Positions 8,627 to 17,147 of a stretch of DNA of 64,000 nucleotides are shown here, piece by piece (position 1 is the first letter of the stretch; every line of letters starts with the position of its first letter). The stretch spans positions 1,488,001-1,552,000 of the forward strand of contig AP017424.1 of assembly GCA_002355495.1 (NCBI GenBank), written 5' to 3'. The translations under genes and the position numbers were made by a program. The notes beneath the pieces are model-generated. The model ran no database searches. It saw only the letters and a list, made by a program, of their open reading frames with translations, and was not told where the DNA came from. The stretch is from Streptomyces laurentii (GTDB taxonomy: Bacteria > Actinomycetota > Actinomycetes > Streptomycetales > Streptomycetaceae).

Positions 8627-9685
8627 ATGAGCATCGACATTCCCGCAGACACCCATGACCTCAGACACCACGGCGACGCCGAGGTGCGCGACGAGAAGCT
8701 GATCGACCTCGCGGTCAACGTCCGCACGCACACCCCGCCCGGCTGGCTGCGGGAGCGGATAGCGGCCTCGCTCACCGGGCTCGCGGCCTACCCGGATGGA
8801 CGGGCAGCGCGGGCGGCGGTCGCCTCGCGGCACGATCTGCCGCCCCGCCGGGTGCTCCTGACCGCGGGCGCGGCGGAGGCGTTCGTCCTGCTCGCGCGGG
8901 CGCTGCCGGTGCGGCGGGCGGTCGTGGTGCATCCGCAGTTCACCGAGCCGGAGGCCGCGCTGCGGGGCGCGGGGCACGCGGTCGAGCGGGTGCTGCTGCG
9001 CGAGGAGGACGGGTTCCGGCTGGATCCGGCGGCGGTGCCCGAGGACGCGGATCTGGTGGTCATCGGCAATCCGACCAATCCGACGTCGGTGCTGCATCCG
9101 GCGGCGGCGATCGCGGCGCTGGCCCGGCCGGGGCGGACGCTGGTGGTCGACGAGGCGTTCATGGACGCGGTGCCGGGCGAACGGGAGTCGCTGGCCTCCC
9201 GGACCGACGTGCCCGGTCTGGTGGTGCTGCGCAGCCTGACCAAGACCTGGGGGCTCGCGGGCCTGCGGATCGGCTACGTGCTCGCGGAGCCGCGGATCAT
9301 CGCCGCCCTGGAGCGGGCCCAGCCGCTGTGGCCGGTGTCGACTCCGGCGCTGGCGGCGGCGGAGGCGTGCATGTCGCACGCGGCGCTCGCGGAGGCGGAG
9401 GACGCGGCGCACCGGATCGGGGTGGACCGGGCCCATCTGCTCGCGGGCCTGGTGGAGTTCGACGAGGTACGGGTGGTGGCGGCGGCCGAGGCTCCGTTCG
9501 TGCTCGTACGGATCGAGGGCGCCGAGGCGGTGCGGGAGCGGCTGCGGGCCCTCGGGTTCGCGGCCCGGCGCGGGGACACCTTCCCGGGCCTCGACCGGAA
9601 CTGGCTGCGGCTCGCGGTGCGGGACCGGGTCACGACGAACCGTTTCCTCCAGGCACTGGACCAGTCGCTGTTGCTGCTGGGCTGA
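8627..9685 (+). CDS. cobC: PLP-dependent aminotransferase-like CobC (threonine-phosphate decarboxylase type)
   Basis: A fold-type I PLP enzyme of the CobC/CobD (Rv2231c-like) family, which supplies the aminopropanol arm of cobalamin. Visible signatures are DLRHHGDAEV near the N terminus, VIGNPTNPTSV, VVDEAFMD, the PLP lysine in RSLTKTWGLAGLRIGYV (Lys206 from this start) and NWLRLAVRD near the end. From ATG 8627 the protein has 352 residues, a normal length, but no ribosome site is obvious there. A GTG at 8521 has GAAGGAG only two bases away. The frame is also open upstream through the CobE-like domain, so a fusion protein is possible. A hairpin follows the stop. Confidence 0.88.
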   Translation: MSIDIPADTHDLRHHGDAEVRDEKLIDLAVNVRTHTPPGWLRERIAASLTGLAAYPDGRAARAAVASRHDLPPRRVLLTAGAAEAFVLLARALPVRRAVVVHPQFTEPEAALRGAGHAVERVLLREEDGFRLDPAAVPEDADLVVIGNPTNPTSVLHPAAAIAALARPGRTLVVDEAFMDAVPGERESLASRTDVPGLVVLRSLTKTWGLAGLRIGYVLAEPRIIAALERAQPLWPVSTPALAAAEACMSHAALAEAEDAAHRIGVDRAHLLAGLVEFDEVRVVAAAEAPFVLVRIEGAEAVRERLRALGFAARRGDTFPGLDRNWLRLAVRDRVTTNRFLQALDQSLLLLG

Positions 9686-9735
9686 CGTCCGCACGGGAGG
9701 GCACCCGCACGGGATGCCGTCCCGTACGGAAGGAA

Positions 9736-9770
9736 GCGGGGGCGGCGCCCGGTCACGGCACCGCCCCCGC
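9736..9770 (+). terminator. Hairpin between convergent cobC and the LAETG gene
   Basis: gcgggggcggcgcc (9736-9749) pairs with ggcaccgcccccgc (9757-9770) with one G-T wobble and a seven-base loop. It lies 50 bases after the cobC stop and can serve both convergent genes. Confidence 0.65.
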
Positions 9771-9844
9771 GTTCTCCTCACCTCACTTCACCCCGCGCCC
9801 CCGATTCCCCCGGGCCCCCCGTGGGCGCGGGTCCTCGCCGGCGG

Positions 9845-10969
9845 TCAGCCGCGGGCGCGGGCGCGGGACCGGCCGCGGGCCATGACGAGCGCGCCGCCGC
9901 CGGCCGCGACCAGCAGGACGGCACCGCCGGCCAGGTACGGGGTCATGGAGCTGCCGCCGGTCTCGGCGAGGTCGCCGGCGGGGGCACTGCCGCCGTTCTG
10001 GGTGTTCACCTGGGAGCCCTGGCCGGACCCGCCGGCCGAGCCGTGCGAGGACCCGCCGGTCGAGCCGTTCGAAGAGCCGCCCGTGGATCCGTTCGAGGAC
10101 CCTCCGGTCGAACCGTTCGTGGACCCTCCGGTGGAGCCGTTCGTGGAGCCGCCGGTCGAACCGTTTGTGGAGCCGCCGGTGGACGGGTGCGAGGGCCGGC
10201 CGGTGGGCGGGGTGCTGGGCCCGTCGGTGGGCCGGCCGCCGCCGGCCGGGGCCGAGCAGGTGGCCTCGGCGAGGGTGACCTTGCCCTTGACCTCGGCGAC
10301 GTTGAGCTTGAGCGGGTTGACCTCCACGGACAGTTCGAGCGCGGTGGCGGCGGCGGTCCTGGAGGTGACGGTGGTGCGGGAGAGGTCGAGGACGACCTCG
10401 CCGACGCCCGGCACGGTGACCTTGGTGCGGCCGCCGGTCGACAGGGTGGTCTTCTTGCCGAGGACGGTGACGTGGCCGAGCAGGTTGGCCTGGGCGACCG
10501 GGCGCTCGCCGGCCGCGCAGACGGCCTTGGCGGTGACCTTCTCCAGCTCGATCAGGGACAGTCCGGGCAGTCCGGGGACGTGGACGCCGGCCTTGACGAG
10601 GTTGACGTAGCCCTGGGCCACCTTGCCCTCGACCGTCGCCTCGGAGGTGGCGACGTCGGCTTTGAGGATGTCGACGGGCCGGTTCTGCTCCGCGCCCTCC
10701 ACCCGGACACTGAGCGCGGTGCGCTCGGCGCTGGCGGGGGCCTCCACCGCGTTGAGGGAGGCCCGCACCGGCACGCGCACCGTCTTGTCGAGCAGGTCGA
10801 CGTCGAGCCCGGCGCGCAGGACGACGGCGGTGGCCCGGCCCTCGCCGCCGGTGCCGCCCGTGGCGTGCGCCGCCGGGGCCGCGAGGACCAGCGGCCCCAC
10901 GGCGAGCGCGGCGACGGTGGCCGCGGCGGCGGAGCGGCGTGCGGGCAGGCGGAAGGTAGTGCTGTTCAC
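9845..10969 (-). CDS. LAETG-anchored cell-wall protein of the SCO1860 type
   Basis: The 374-residue protein starts with a Sec signal peptide (Arg pair, Ala/Val/Leu core, AAPAAHA cleavage region). Next come about 220 residues of Val/Thr-rich sequence that look like extracellular beta domains with two widely spaced cysteines, then a Ser/Gly/Thr/Asn tract with about eight NGSTGGS-like repeats (plus-strand about 10020-10190), then LAETGG, a hydrophobic segment and an Arg-rich tail. This is a class E-type sortase substrate attached to peptidoglycan. GTG 10969 is preferred because it puts Arg residues just before the signal core and has GGGGG upstream; GTG 11017 is also open. Function is unknown; the same gene sits beside cobC in other Streptomyces. 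Confidence 0.85.
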   Translation of the reverse strand: MNSTTFRLPARRSAAAATVAALAVGPLVLAAPAAHATGGTGGEGRATAVVLRAGLDVDLLDKTVRVPVRASLNAVEAPASAERTALSVRVEGAEQNRPVDILKADVATSEATVEGKVAQGYVNLVKAGVHVPGLPGLSLIELEKVTAKAVCAAGERPVAQANLLGHVTVLGKKTTLSTGGRTKVTVPGVGEVVLDLSRTTVTSRTAAATALELSVEVNPLKLNVAEVKGKVTLAEATCSAPAGGGRPTDGPSTPPTGRPSHPSTGGSTNGSTGGSTNGSTGGSTNGSTGGSSNGSTGGSSNGSTGGSSHGSAGGSGQGSQVNTQNGGSAPAGDLAETGGSSMTPYLAGGAVLLVAAGGGALVMARGRSRARARG

Positions 10970-11336
10970 GTCGGTGGAACCCCCACAAGAGACTTGGCGT
11001 CGCGGGCCGCTCGCCACGGGGACTGTGGGTCACTGCGGCGCCGGCGACTTGAGACACGGGAATCTTTACGCACTGTGGGTGAACTGGTGGACACCTGGCG
11101 TGAGTTCACTCCAAAGGGTGGTTTCCGTGCTCATTTTCGAATCTTTTCGGCACAAGCGTGCGCAGCACCCTCACTCACCACGCCCCACGGCCGCACCCGC
11201 GTAAAAAAGCCCAACGAGCGACACCCCCTCAAGGCACCGAACCGTCAACCCGTCACCCACCCCCACGCCCCCACCCTCATGAGATAATTTAGGCGAGCCT
11301 AACCTAAGTAATCGTGAGCGGATCGGGGCGTACGCA
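10970..11336 (+). promoter_or_regulatory. Divergent control region between the LAETG gene and the acylase fusion
   Basis: This 367-base region holds no convincing gene. It is clearly A+T-richer than its surroundings around 11095-11330 and carries the promoters of two divergent genes. The only specific element I can name is the iron box at 11289-11307, 29 bases before the fusion-gene start. I see no clear -35/-10 pair of the housekeeping type. Confidence 0.6.
11289..11307 (+). promoter_or_regulatory. DmdR1/IdeR-type iron box
   Basis: The 19 bases TTAGGCGAGCCTAACCTAA form an imperfect dyad. Their reverse complement, TTAGGTTAGGCTCGCCTAA, differs at one position from TTAGGTTAGGCTCACCTAA, the form of the actinobacterial DtxR/IdeR/DmdR1 iron box that I know. 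Such sites are bound by Fe(II)-loaded repressor in front of siderophore genes. The site ends 29 bases before the GTG of the acylase-acyltransferase fusion, where a bound repressor would block RNA polymerase. No other iron gene is in reach on this strand. Confidence 0.85.
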
Positions 11337-13985
11337 GTGAGCATCGAGGTCTTCCGGGACGCCTGGGGCATCCCCCATCTGCGCGCCGCCGACCCCCTGG
11401 AACTCGCCCGCGCCCAGGGCCGGGTGACCGCGCTCGACCGGGCCTGGCAGCTGGAGGTCGAACGGCACCGGGCCGAGGGCACGACGGCCGCGTTCCTGGG
11501 CCCGGCGGAGACCGGCTGGGACACCTTCGCGCGGCAGGCACGGCTCGCCGACACCGCCCGCCGCTGCCACGCCCGGCTCGACGCGGGGACGGCGGCGTGG
11601 GTGGCCGCGTACGCGACCGGGGTGAACGAGGCACTGCCCGAAGGCGCCCGGCGCGCACCGGAGTTCGCCCGGACCGGCCTCGCGCCCGGCCGCTGGGAGC
11701 CGTGGACCCCGCTCGCCGTCTGGCTGTCCACTCACATCCTCTTCGCGGGCTTCCCCACCAAGCTGTGGCGGGACCGGGTCGCCCGGCTGCTCGGCGAGGA
11801 GTGGACGGAACTCTTCGCCACCGACGGCCCGGGCACGGCCGGTTCCAACGGCTGGGTCGTCGCCGGTTCCCGTACGGCGAGCGGCGCCCCGCTGGTGGCC
11901 GGCGACCCGCACCGGATCATCGAGGCGCCCGGCGTCTACCAGCAGATACGCCTCGCCTGCCCTGACTACGACGTCCTCGGCCTGGCCGTCCCCGGGGTGC
12001 CCGGCCTCGCCCACTTCGGCCACGCCGGCACCGTCGCCTGGGCCATCACCAACGCCATGGCCGACTACCAGGACCTGTACCGCGAACGGCTGCGCCGCCG
12101 GCCGGACGGCGGGATCGAGGCGCTGGGCCCGGACGGCTGGGAACCGGCCGCCGCGCACACCGAGACGATCCCCGTACGCGACGCCGCCCCGGCGACGGTC
12201 ACGGTCGTCGAGACGGCCCGCGGCCCGGTGATCGCCGGCGCCGACAACCCGTCCGGAGACGGCATCTGGGACGCGGTCAGCCTCCGCCATCCGCCCCGCG
12301 TCACCGGCGACGTGGGCTTCGCCGCCCTGCCCGCGCTGCTGCGGGCCCGCGACGTCACCGACATCGACCGGGCGCTGGACGGCTGGGTGGAGCCGGTCAA
12401 CGTCGTCCAGGCCGCCGACACCGACGGTGGGCTGCTGCACCGGGTGGCCGGCCACGTCCCCGTACGGGACCGGACGAACCGGCTACGGGTGGTGCCCGCG
12501 TGGGACGCCCGGCACGCGTGGGCCCCGGACCCCACGCCCACGCCCACGCCCACGCCCCGGGAGACGGTCGGCGCGTACGCGGTGATGGCCAACGCGCGCG
12601 GCCTGGCAGCGCCGCTGGGCGTCGAGTTCGCCCCGCCGCACCGGGCCCGCCGGATCGCCGCCCTCCTCGACGCCTCCGCCGCCTGGACACCGGAGGCGAT
12701 GACGGCGATCCACACCGACACCGACAACCCCTCCGCCGCCCGCCTCCTCGCGGCCGTCCACGCGACGGACCCGGCGGCCCTCTCCCCCGGCGCCCGGGCC
12801 GTACGCGACCGGCTGCTCGGCTGGGACCGGCGGATGGCGGCCGACAGCACGGACGCGGGGCTGTACGCGGCGGTGCGCGGGGCCGTCGTCCGCGGCCTGG
12901 CCGCACACCCGGCGTTCTCCGCCCTGCGCGGCCCCGGCCCGGACCCGTACCCCGAACTCTTCGCCCCCTGGCTGGCCCTCGGCCCCCGGGTCGCGTTCGC
13001 CCTGGAGACCCTGCTGGCCGACGGCCCGGTGCCGGCCGCGGACCGGGCCGGGACCGTACGGGCCGCGCTGGAGGAGACCGCGGCCGGAGAGACGCCCCCG
13101 GCCTGGGGCACGACGCACCGCCTCGCCCCCTGGCAGGCCCTCCCCGACGAGGACGACACGTGGCCCGGGCTCGGCGGCGACCACGACTGCGTCCTGTCCA
13201 CCTCCAGCGTGCCCGGCTTCACCGACCGCGGCGCCCGCGCGTCCGCCGCCCGCTTCGTCTGGGACCTGGCGGACCGGGACCGCAGCCTGTGGGTCGTCCC
13301 GTTCGGCGCCTCCGGGATCCCCGGCGACCCGCACCACCGCGACCAGCTGCCCCACTGGCTGCGCGGCGACCTCGTCCCCGTCACCACCGACTGGGACCAC
13401 CTCGTACCGGACAGGACCCCCATGAGCACCCCCGAGCACGTCCAGACCGTCGCGGGCTTCGGCACCGTACGGATCGACCGCATCGACCCCGCCGCGGACG
13501 CCCCACTCCTGCACCGCTGGGTGAACGAGGGCCGCGCCCGCTACTGGGGCATGCACGGCACCACCGTCGACCAGGTCCGGGACGTCTACGCGCACCTCGA
13601 CGCGCTCCCCACCCACCACGGCTTCCTCGTCCGCCGTGACGACGAGCCGGTGGCGGTCTTCCAGACGTACGACCCCGAGGCCGACCGGGTCTCCGCGTGC
13701 TACGACGCCCGCCCCGGCGACATCGGCGTCCACCTCTTCGTGGCCCCGTCGGCGGCCCCGGAACGGGGCTTCACCGAACACCTGCTGACCGCCCTGATCG
13801 ACTTCGCCCTGACCACCCGCACCCGCCTGGTGGCGGAACCGGACGCCACCAACACGAAGGCCCTCACCCGCCTCACCCGCGCGGGCTTCACCCTCGGCCC
13901 GGACATCGTCCTGCCGGAGGTGGACCTCCCGGAGGTCTTCCTCCCGGAGAAGCGGGCCCGTCTGGCGTTCTACGAGAAGTCCTGA
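11337..13985 (+). CDS. Penicillin-acylase-like Ntn hydrolase fused to a siderophore-type N-acyltransferase
   Basis: This 882-residue protein has two parts. Residues 1 to about 690 match the penicillin amidase (Ntn-hydrolase) family: FRDAWGIPHLRA near the start, the processing and catalytic motif GSNGWVVAGSRT with Ser170 as presumed N-terminal nucleophile, GDPHR, and HFGHAGTVAWAITN. Residues about 696-882 match the IucB/AlcB-like GNAT acyltransferases of hydroxamate siderophore pathways: LLHRWVNEGRARYWGM and a late LTRAGFTLG block. The join is in frame, with an internal ATG at 13422. No signal peptide is seen, so the acylase is probably cytoplasmic, unlike periplasmic PvdQ. A (CCCACG)n run encodes a Pro-Thr loop. 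The upstream iron box indicates induction by iron starvation. The substrate is unknown. Confidence 0.85.
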   Translation: MSIEVFRDAWGIPHLRAADPLELARAQGRVTALDRAWQLEVERHRAEGTTAAFLGPAETGWDTFARQARLADTARRCHARLDAGTAAWVAAYATGVNEALPEGARRAPEFARTGLAPGRWEPWTPLAVWLSTHILFAGFPTKLWRDRVARLLGEEWTELFATDGPGTAGSNGWVVAGSRTASGAPLVAGDPHRIIEAPGVYQQIRLACPDYDVLGLAVPGVPGLAHFGHAGTVAWAITNAMADYQDLYRERLRRRPDGGIEALGPDGWEPAAAHTETIPVRDAAPATVTVVETARGPVIAGADNPSGDGIWDAVSLRHPPRVTGDVGFAALPALLRARDVTDIDRALDGWVEPVNVVQAADTDGGLLHRVAGHVPVRDRTNRLRVVPAWDARHAWAPDPTPTPTPTPRETVGAYAVMANARGLAAPLGVEFAPPHRARRIAALLDASAAWTPEAMTAIHTDTDNPSAARLLAAVHATDPAALSPGARAVRDRLLGWDRRMAADSTDAGLYAAVRGAVVRGLAAHPAFSALRGPGPDPYPELFAPWLALGPRVAFALETLLADGPVPAADRAGTVRAALEETAAGETPPAWGTTHRLAPWQALPDEDDTWPGLGGDHDCVLSTSSVPGFTDRGARASAARFVWDLADRDRSLWVVPFGASGIPGDPHHRDQLPHWLRGDLVPVTTDWDHLVPDRTPMSTPEHVQTVAGFGTVRIDRIDPAADAPLLHRWVNEGRARYWGMHGTTVDQVRDVYAHLDALPTHHGFLVRRDDEPVAVFQTYDPEADRVSACYDARPGDIGVHLFVAPSAAPERGFTEHLLTALIDFALTTRTRLVAEPDATNTKALTRLTRAGFTLGPDIVLPEVDLPEVFLPEKRARLAFYEKS

Positions 13986-14023
13986 ATCCCGCCCCTGCCC
14001 TCACCCCGCACCGCGGCGCCCCG

Positions 14024-15118
14024 CTACGCGATCACCCGCCCGTTCACCACGACACGCCGCGGCGCCGCAAGCACCCGCACATCCGCCCGCGGATCCTCCC
14101 CGTACACCACCAGGTCCGCCACCGCCCCCTCCACCAGCCCTTCCCGCCCCAGCCACTCCCGCGCCTTCCACGCGGTCGCGGACAGCGCGTCGAGCGCGGG
14201 AAGGCCGGCCCGGGTGAGTTCCTCGACCTCCGCGGCGACGAGCCCGTGGGGCAGCGAGCCGCCCGCGTCGGTGCCGACGAAGACCGGGATGCCGGCGTCC
14301 CAGGCGGCGCGCACGGTGTCGTAGCGCCGCTCATGGAGCCGCCGCATATGGGCCGACCAGCGCGGGAACTTCTCCTCGCCGCCGTCCGCGAGCCGCGGGA
14401 AGGTCGCGATGTTGACGAGGGTGGGGACGATGGCGACGCCGCGTTCGGCGAAGAGCGGGATGGTGTCCTCGGTGAGGCCGGTGGCGTGTTCGACGCAGTC
14501 GATGCCGGCCTCGACGAGGTCGCGCAGGGAGTCCTCGGCGAAGCAGTGCGCGGTGACGCGGGCACCGAGCCGGTGGGCCTCGGCGATGGCGGCCTCGACG
14601 TCGGGGCGGGGCCAGGACGGGGCGAGGTCGCCGAGGCCGCGGTCGATCCAGTCGCCGACGAGCTTGACCCAGCCGTCGCCGCGCCGGGCCTCGCGCCCGA
14701 CGTACTCGACGAGCTGGTCGGGTTCGATCTCGTGGGCGTAGTTGCGGATGTAGCGGCGGGTACGGGCGATGTGCCGGCCGGCCCGGATGATCTTCGGCAG
14801 GTCCTCGCGGTCGTCGATCCAGCGGGTGTCGGAGGGCGAGCCGGCGTCGCGGATCAGCAGGGTGCCGGCGTCACGGTCGGTCAGGGCCTGTTTCTCGGCC
14901 GTGTCGGCGTCGACGGGGCCGTGCGCGTCGAGCCCGACGTGGCAGTGGGCGTCGACGAGGCCGGGCAGGGCCCAGCCCTCGACGGTGACGGCGTCGTCGG
15001 CGAGGGCGCCGGGCCGTTCGAAGGTGACGCGTCCGTCGACGCACCACAGCTCGTCCCGTATGTCCTCCGGGCCGACGAGCACCCGCCCCTTCACATGCAG
15101 CACCACGTGATCGCTCAT
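14024..15118 (-). CDS. Amidohydrolase superfamily metal-dependent hydrolase
   Basis: The 364-residue protein has the amidohydrolase pattern: an N-terminal beta domain, then DAHCHVG with His58 and His60, a WVKLVGDW strand end that may supply the bridging lysine, TAHCFAED and CVEHATG for the further metal histidines, and VFVGTDAGGS for the catalytic aspartate. The C terminus returns to the beta domain with ADLVVYGEDPRAD. This fits imidazolonepropionase-like or prolidase-like hydrolases, but the substrate cannot be read from sequence. It converges on the acylase fusion with 38 bases between stops. Its start faces the divergent aminotransferase gene 98 bases away. Confidence 0.88.
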   Translation of the reverse strand: MSDHVVLHVKGRVLVGPEDIRDELWCVDGRVTFERPGALADDAVTVEGWALPGLVDAHCHVGLDAHGPVDADTAEKQALTDRDAGTLLIRDAGSPSDTRWIDDREDLPKIIRAGRHIARTRRYIRNYAHEIEPDQLVEYVGREARRGDGWVKLVGDWIDRGLGDLAPSWPRPDVEAAIAEAHRLGARVTAHCFAEDSLRDLVEAGIDCVEHATGLTEDTIPLFAERGVAIVPTLVNIATFPRLADGGEEKFPRWSAHMRRLHERRYDTVRAAWDAGIPVFVGTDAGGSLPHGLVAAEVEELTRAGLPALDALSATAWKAREWLGREGLVEGAVADLVVYGEDPRADVRVLAAPRRVVVNGRVIA

Positions 15119-15216
15119 ACCCGCACTCTACGAGGCGGCGCATACCGGCGTGGGTACCCTGACCGGGAGCTTCACCGCGTACGAACCGATACGACCGATT
15201 CGAAGAAGGCACCACC

Positions 15217-16326
15217 GTGACCGTGACACACCCGCTTCTCGACCTGGCCCCGCTGACCGCCGGGCACTTCGCGTCCATCGAACGCCGGGTCGCCGCGCTG
15301 CTCTCCACCGAGCAGGACGTGGTCATCACCCAGGGTGAGGCGCTGCTGCCGCTGGAGGGCTGTATCCGCAGCGGCGCGCGGGCGGGCTCGACGGCGCTGA
15401 ACGTGGTGACCGGGCCGTACGGGCAGACGTTCGGCAACTGGCTGCGGGACTGCGGCGCCACGGTCGTGGACCTGGAGGTGCCGTTCCACACGGCGGTGAC
15501 CGCGGAGCAGGTGGCCCAGGCTCTGGAGGCCCACCCGGAGATCGACTTCGTGTCGCTGGTGCACGCGGAGGCGGCGACCGGCAACACGAACCCGGTCGCG
15601 GAGATCGGCGAGGTCGTACGGGCGCACGGCGCGCTGTTCTACCTGGACGCGGTGGCGTCGATCGGCGCGGAGCCGGTGCTGCCGGACGCGTGGGGCGTCG
15701 ACATGTGCATCATCGGCGCGCAGAAGGCGATGGGCGGCCCGGCGGGCGTCTCGGCGGTGTCGGTGAGCGCGCGGGCGTGGGAGCGGTTCGCCGCCAACCC
15801 GAACGCCCCGCGCCGCTCGTACCTCTCCCTCCTCGACTGGAAGGAGCGCTGGATCGACGGCGGCCGCAAGGCCCTGCTGCACGCTCCGGCGCAGCTGGAG
15901 ATGCTGGCCCTGGAAGCGTGCCTGGACCGGATCGAGACGGAGGGTCTGGACGCGCTGATGGCCCGGCACGCGGCGGCCGCGGCGGCCACGCGCGCGGGGG
16001 TGCTGGCGCTGGGCGGCGGTCTGGAGCCGTACGTCCACGAGGCGAGGGACGCGGCACCGGTCGCGACGACGCTGCGGTCGCCGGCCGGGGTGGACGCCTC
16101 GGAGCTGGTGGCGAAGGCGCTGGCGGCGGACCCGTCGCTGCCGCTGATCGCGGGCGGCGGGACGCTGGCCAAGGAGATGATCCGGGTGAACCACTACGGG
16201 GTGGACGCGACCCCGGGCGCGGTGCAGTCGTCGCTGGCGGCGCTGGGCGCGGCGCTCGCGGAGACGGGCCGCGCGGTGGACCTGGAGGGCGCGCGCAGGG
16301 CGGTCACGGAGGCGTGGGGCCGCTGA
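15217..16326 (+). CDS. Class V PLP aminotransferase (alanine-glyoxylate / pyridoxamine-pyruvate type)
   Basis: A 369-residue fold-type I enzyme. Family features are GPYGQTFGNWL for phosphate binding, HAEAATGNTNPV, FYLDAVASIG, and the PLP lysine in IIGAQKAMGGPAG (Lys170). The C-terminal MIRVNHYGVDATPGAV is typical of the alanine-glyoxylate, serine-glyoxylate and pyridoxamine-pyruvate aminotransferase group; the true amino donor is unknown. It is divergent from the amidohydrolase and convergent with an ArsR-type regulator, so it is probably monocistronic. GTGACCGTG follows an AAGAAGG-like ribosome site. Confidence 0.85.
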   Translation: MTVTHPLLDLAPLTAGHFASIERRVAALLSTEQDVVITQGEALLPLEGCIRSGARAGSTALNVVTGPYGQTFGNWLRDCGATVVDLEVPFHTAVTAEQVAQALEAHPEIDFVSLVHAEAATGNTNPVAEIGEVVRAHGALFYLDAVASIGAEPVLPDAWGVDMCIIGAQKAMGGPAGVSAVSVSARAWERFAANPNAPRRSYLSLLDWKERWIDGGRKALLHAPAQLEMLALEACLDRIETEGLDALMARHAAAAAATRAGVLALGGGLEPYVHEARDAAPVATTLRSPAGVDASELVAKALAADPSLPLIAGGGTLAKEMIRVNHYGVDATPGAVQSSLAALGAALAETGRAVDLEGARRAVTEAWGR

Positions 16327-16338
16327 CGCCGGTAGCGC

Positions 16339-17092
16339 TCAAGGCATCGCCCGGAGTCCCAGGTGGTGGGCGAGGGCGGTGTGCCCGGTCTCGGTGAGCC
16401 GGACGGCCCGGGTGGTGCCGACCCGGGTCAGCCAGCCGGCGTCGAACGCGTGGCGGCAGATCGCGGCGCCCACCGCCCCGGCCAGGTGCGGGCGGCGTTC
16501 GGTCCAGTCCAGGCACGGCCGGACGGCCGGACGGCGGCCTCCGCCGCCCGGGGCCGGGAGCGGAATGGACAGTTCGGCGAGCCAGTCCCGGCCGGCGGGG
16601 GTGAGCTCCAGGCCATGGGTCCAATCGAGCAGCCGGCGTGCGGTCATCGCGTCGGTCAGGGCGACGCCGAGCGCTCCGGCGAGGTGGTCGTAGCAGGTCC
16701 GGGCCCGGGCGAGGGCGTGTTCGCGCCCGGCGGCGGACAGGGTGGCGGGCGTCCGCGCCGCCGGCGCGGACGGCGCGGCGAGGCCGGCCAGGCGCTCGAC
16801 CAGTTCGGCCACTTCGGGGCCGGCCAGCCGGACGTACCGGTGGCGGCCCTGCCGTTCCTCCGCCAGCAGACCGCCCCCGACCAGGGCGTTGAGGTGTTCG
16901 GTGGCGGTCGAGCGGGCCACCCCGGCGTGCCGGGCGAGTTCGCCCGCGGTCCAGGCCCGGCCGTCGATGAGGGCGAGGCAGAAGGACGCGCGCGTACGGT
17001 CGGCGAGCAGCGCGGCGACGGCCGCGAGGCCCTGCCCGTCCGCGGCGCGCCGCGCGCGGTCGTCACGGGCGTTGCGTTCCATGCCGTCCATC
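16339..17092 (-). CDS. ArsR-family winged-helix transcriptional regulator
   Basis: From ATG 17092 this is about 250 residues. The N-terminal 90 residues form a winged helix, with ADRTRASFCLALIDGRAWTAG followed by the recognition helix ARSTATEHLNALVGGGLL and the wing EERQGRHRYVRLAG. The long C-terminal part (about 100-250) has no metal-binding Cys/His cluster that I can see, so a small-molecule or redox signal is as likely as metal. Three in-frame ATG codons lie within 12 bases (17092, 17089, 17080), so the exact start is unsure. It is divergent from the flavin-reductase-like gene 55 bases away, which is its likely target. Confidence 0.82.
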
Positions 17093-17147
17093 ATCCCGCC
17101 GGGACGCTTCGGCCGTCCCCGAACCGTCGGCCTCCTACGGTCGCCGC

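Noticed and set aside
10020..10190. Regular short repeats that resemble a CRISPR array at first sight
   Set aside because: The repeats are in frame and encode the Ser/Gly/Thr stalk of a sortase substrate; there are no unique spacers.
12525..12560. (cccacg)n microsatellite in the acylase fusion as a sign of a broken gene
   Set aside because: The unit is six bases, so the frame is kept and it encodes only a Pro-Thr loop.
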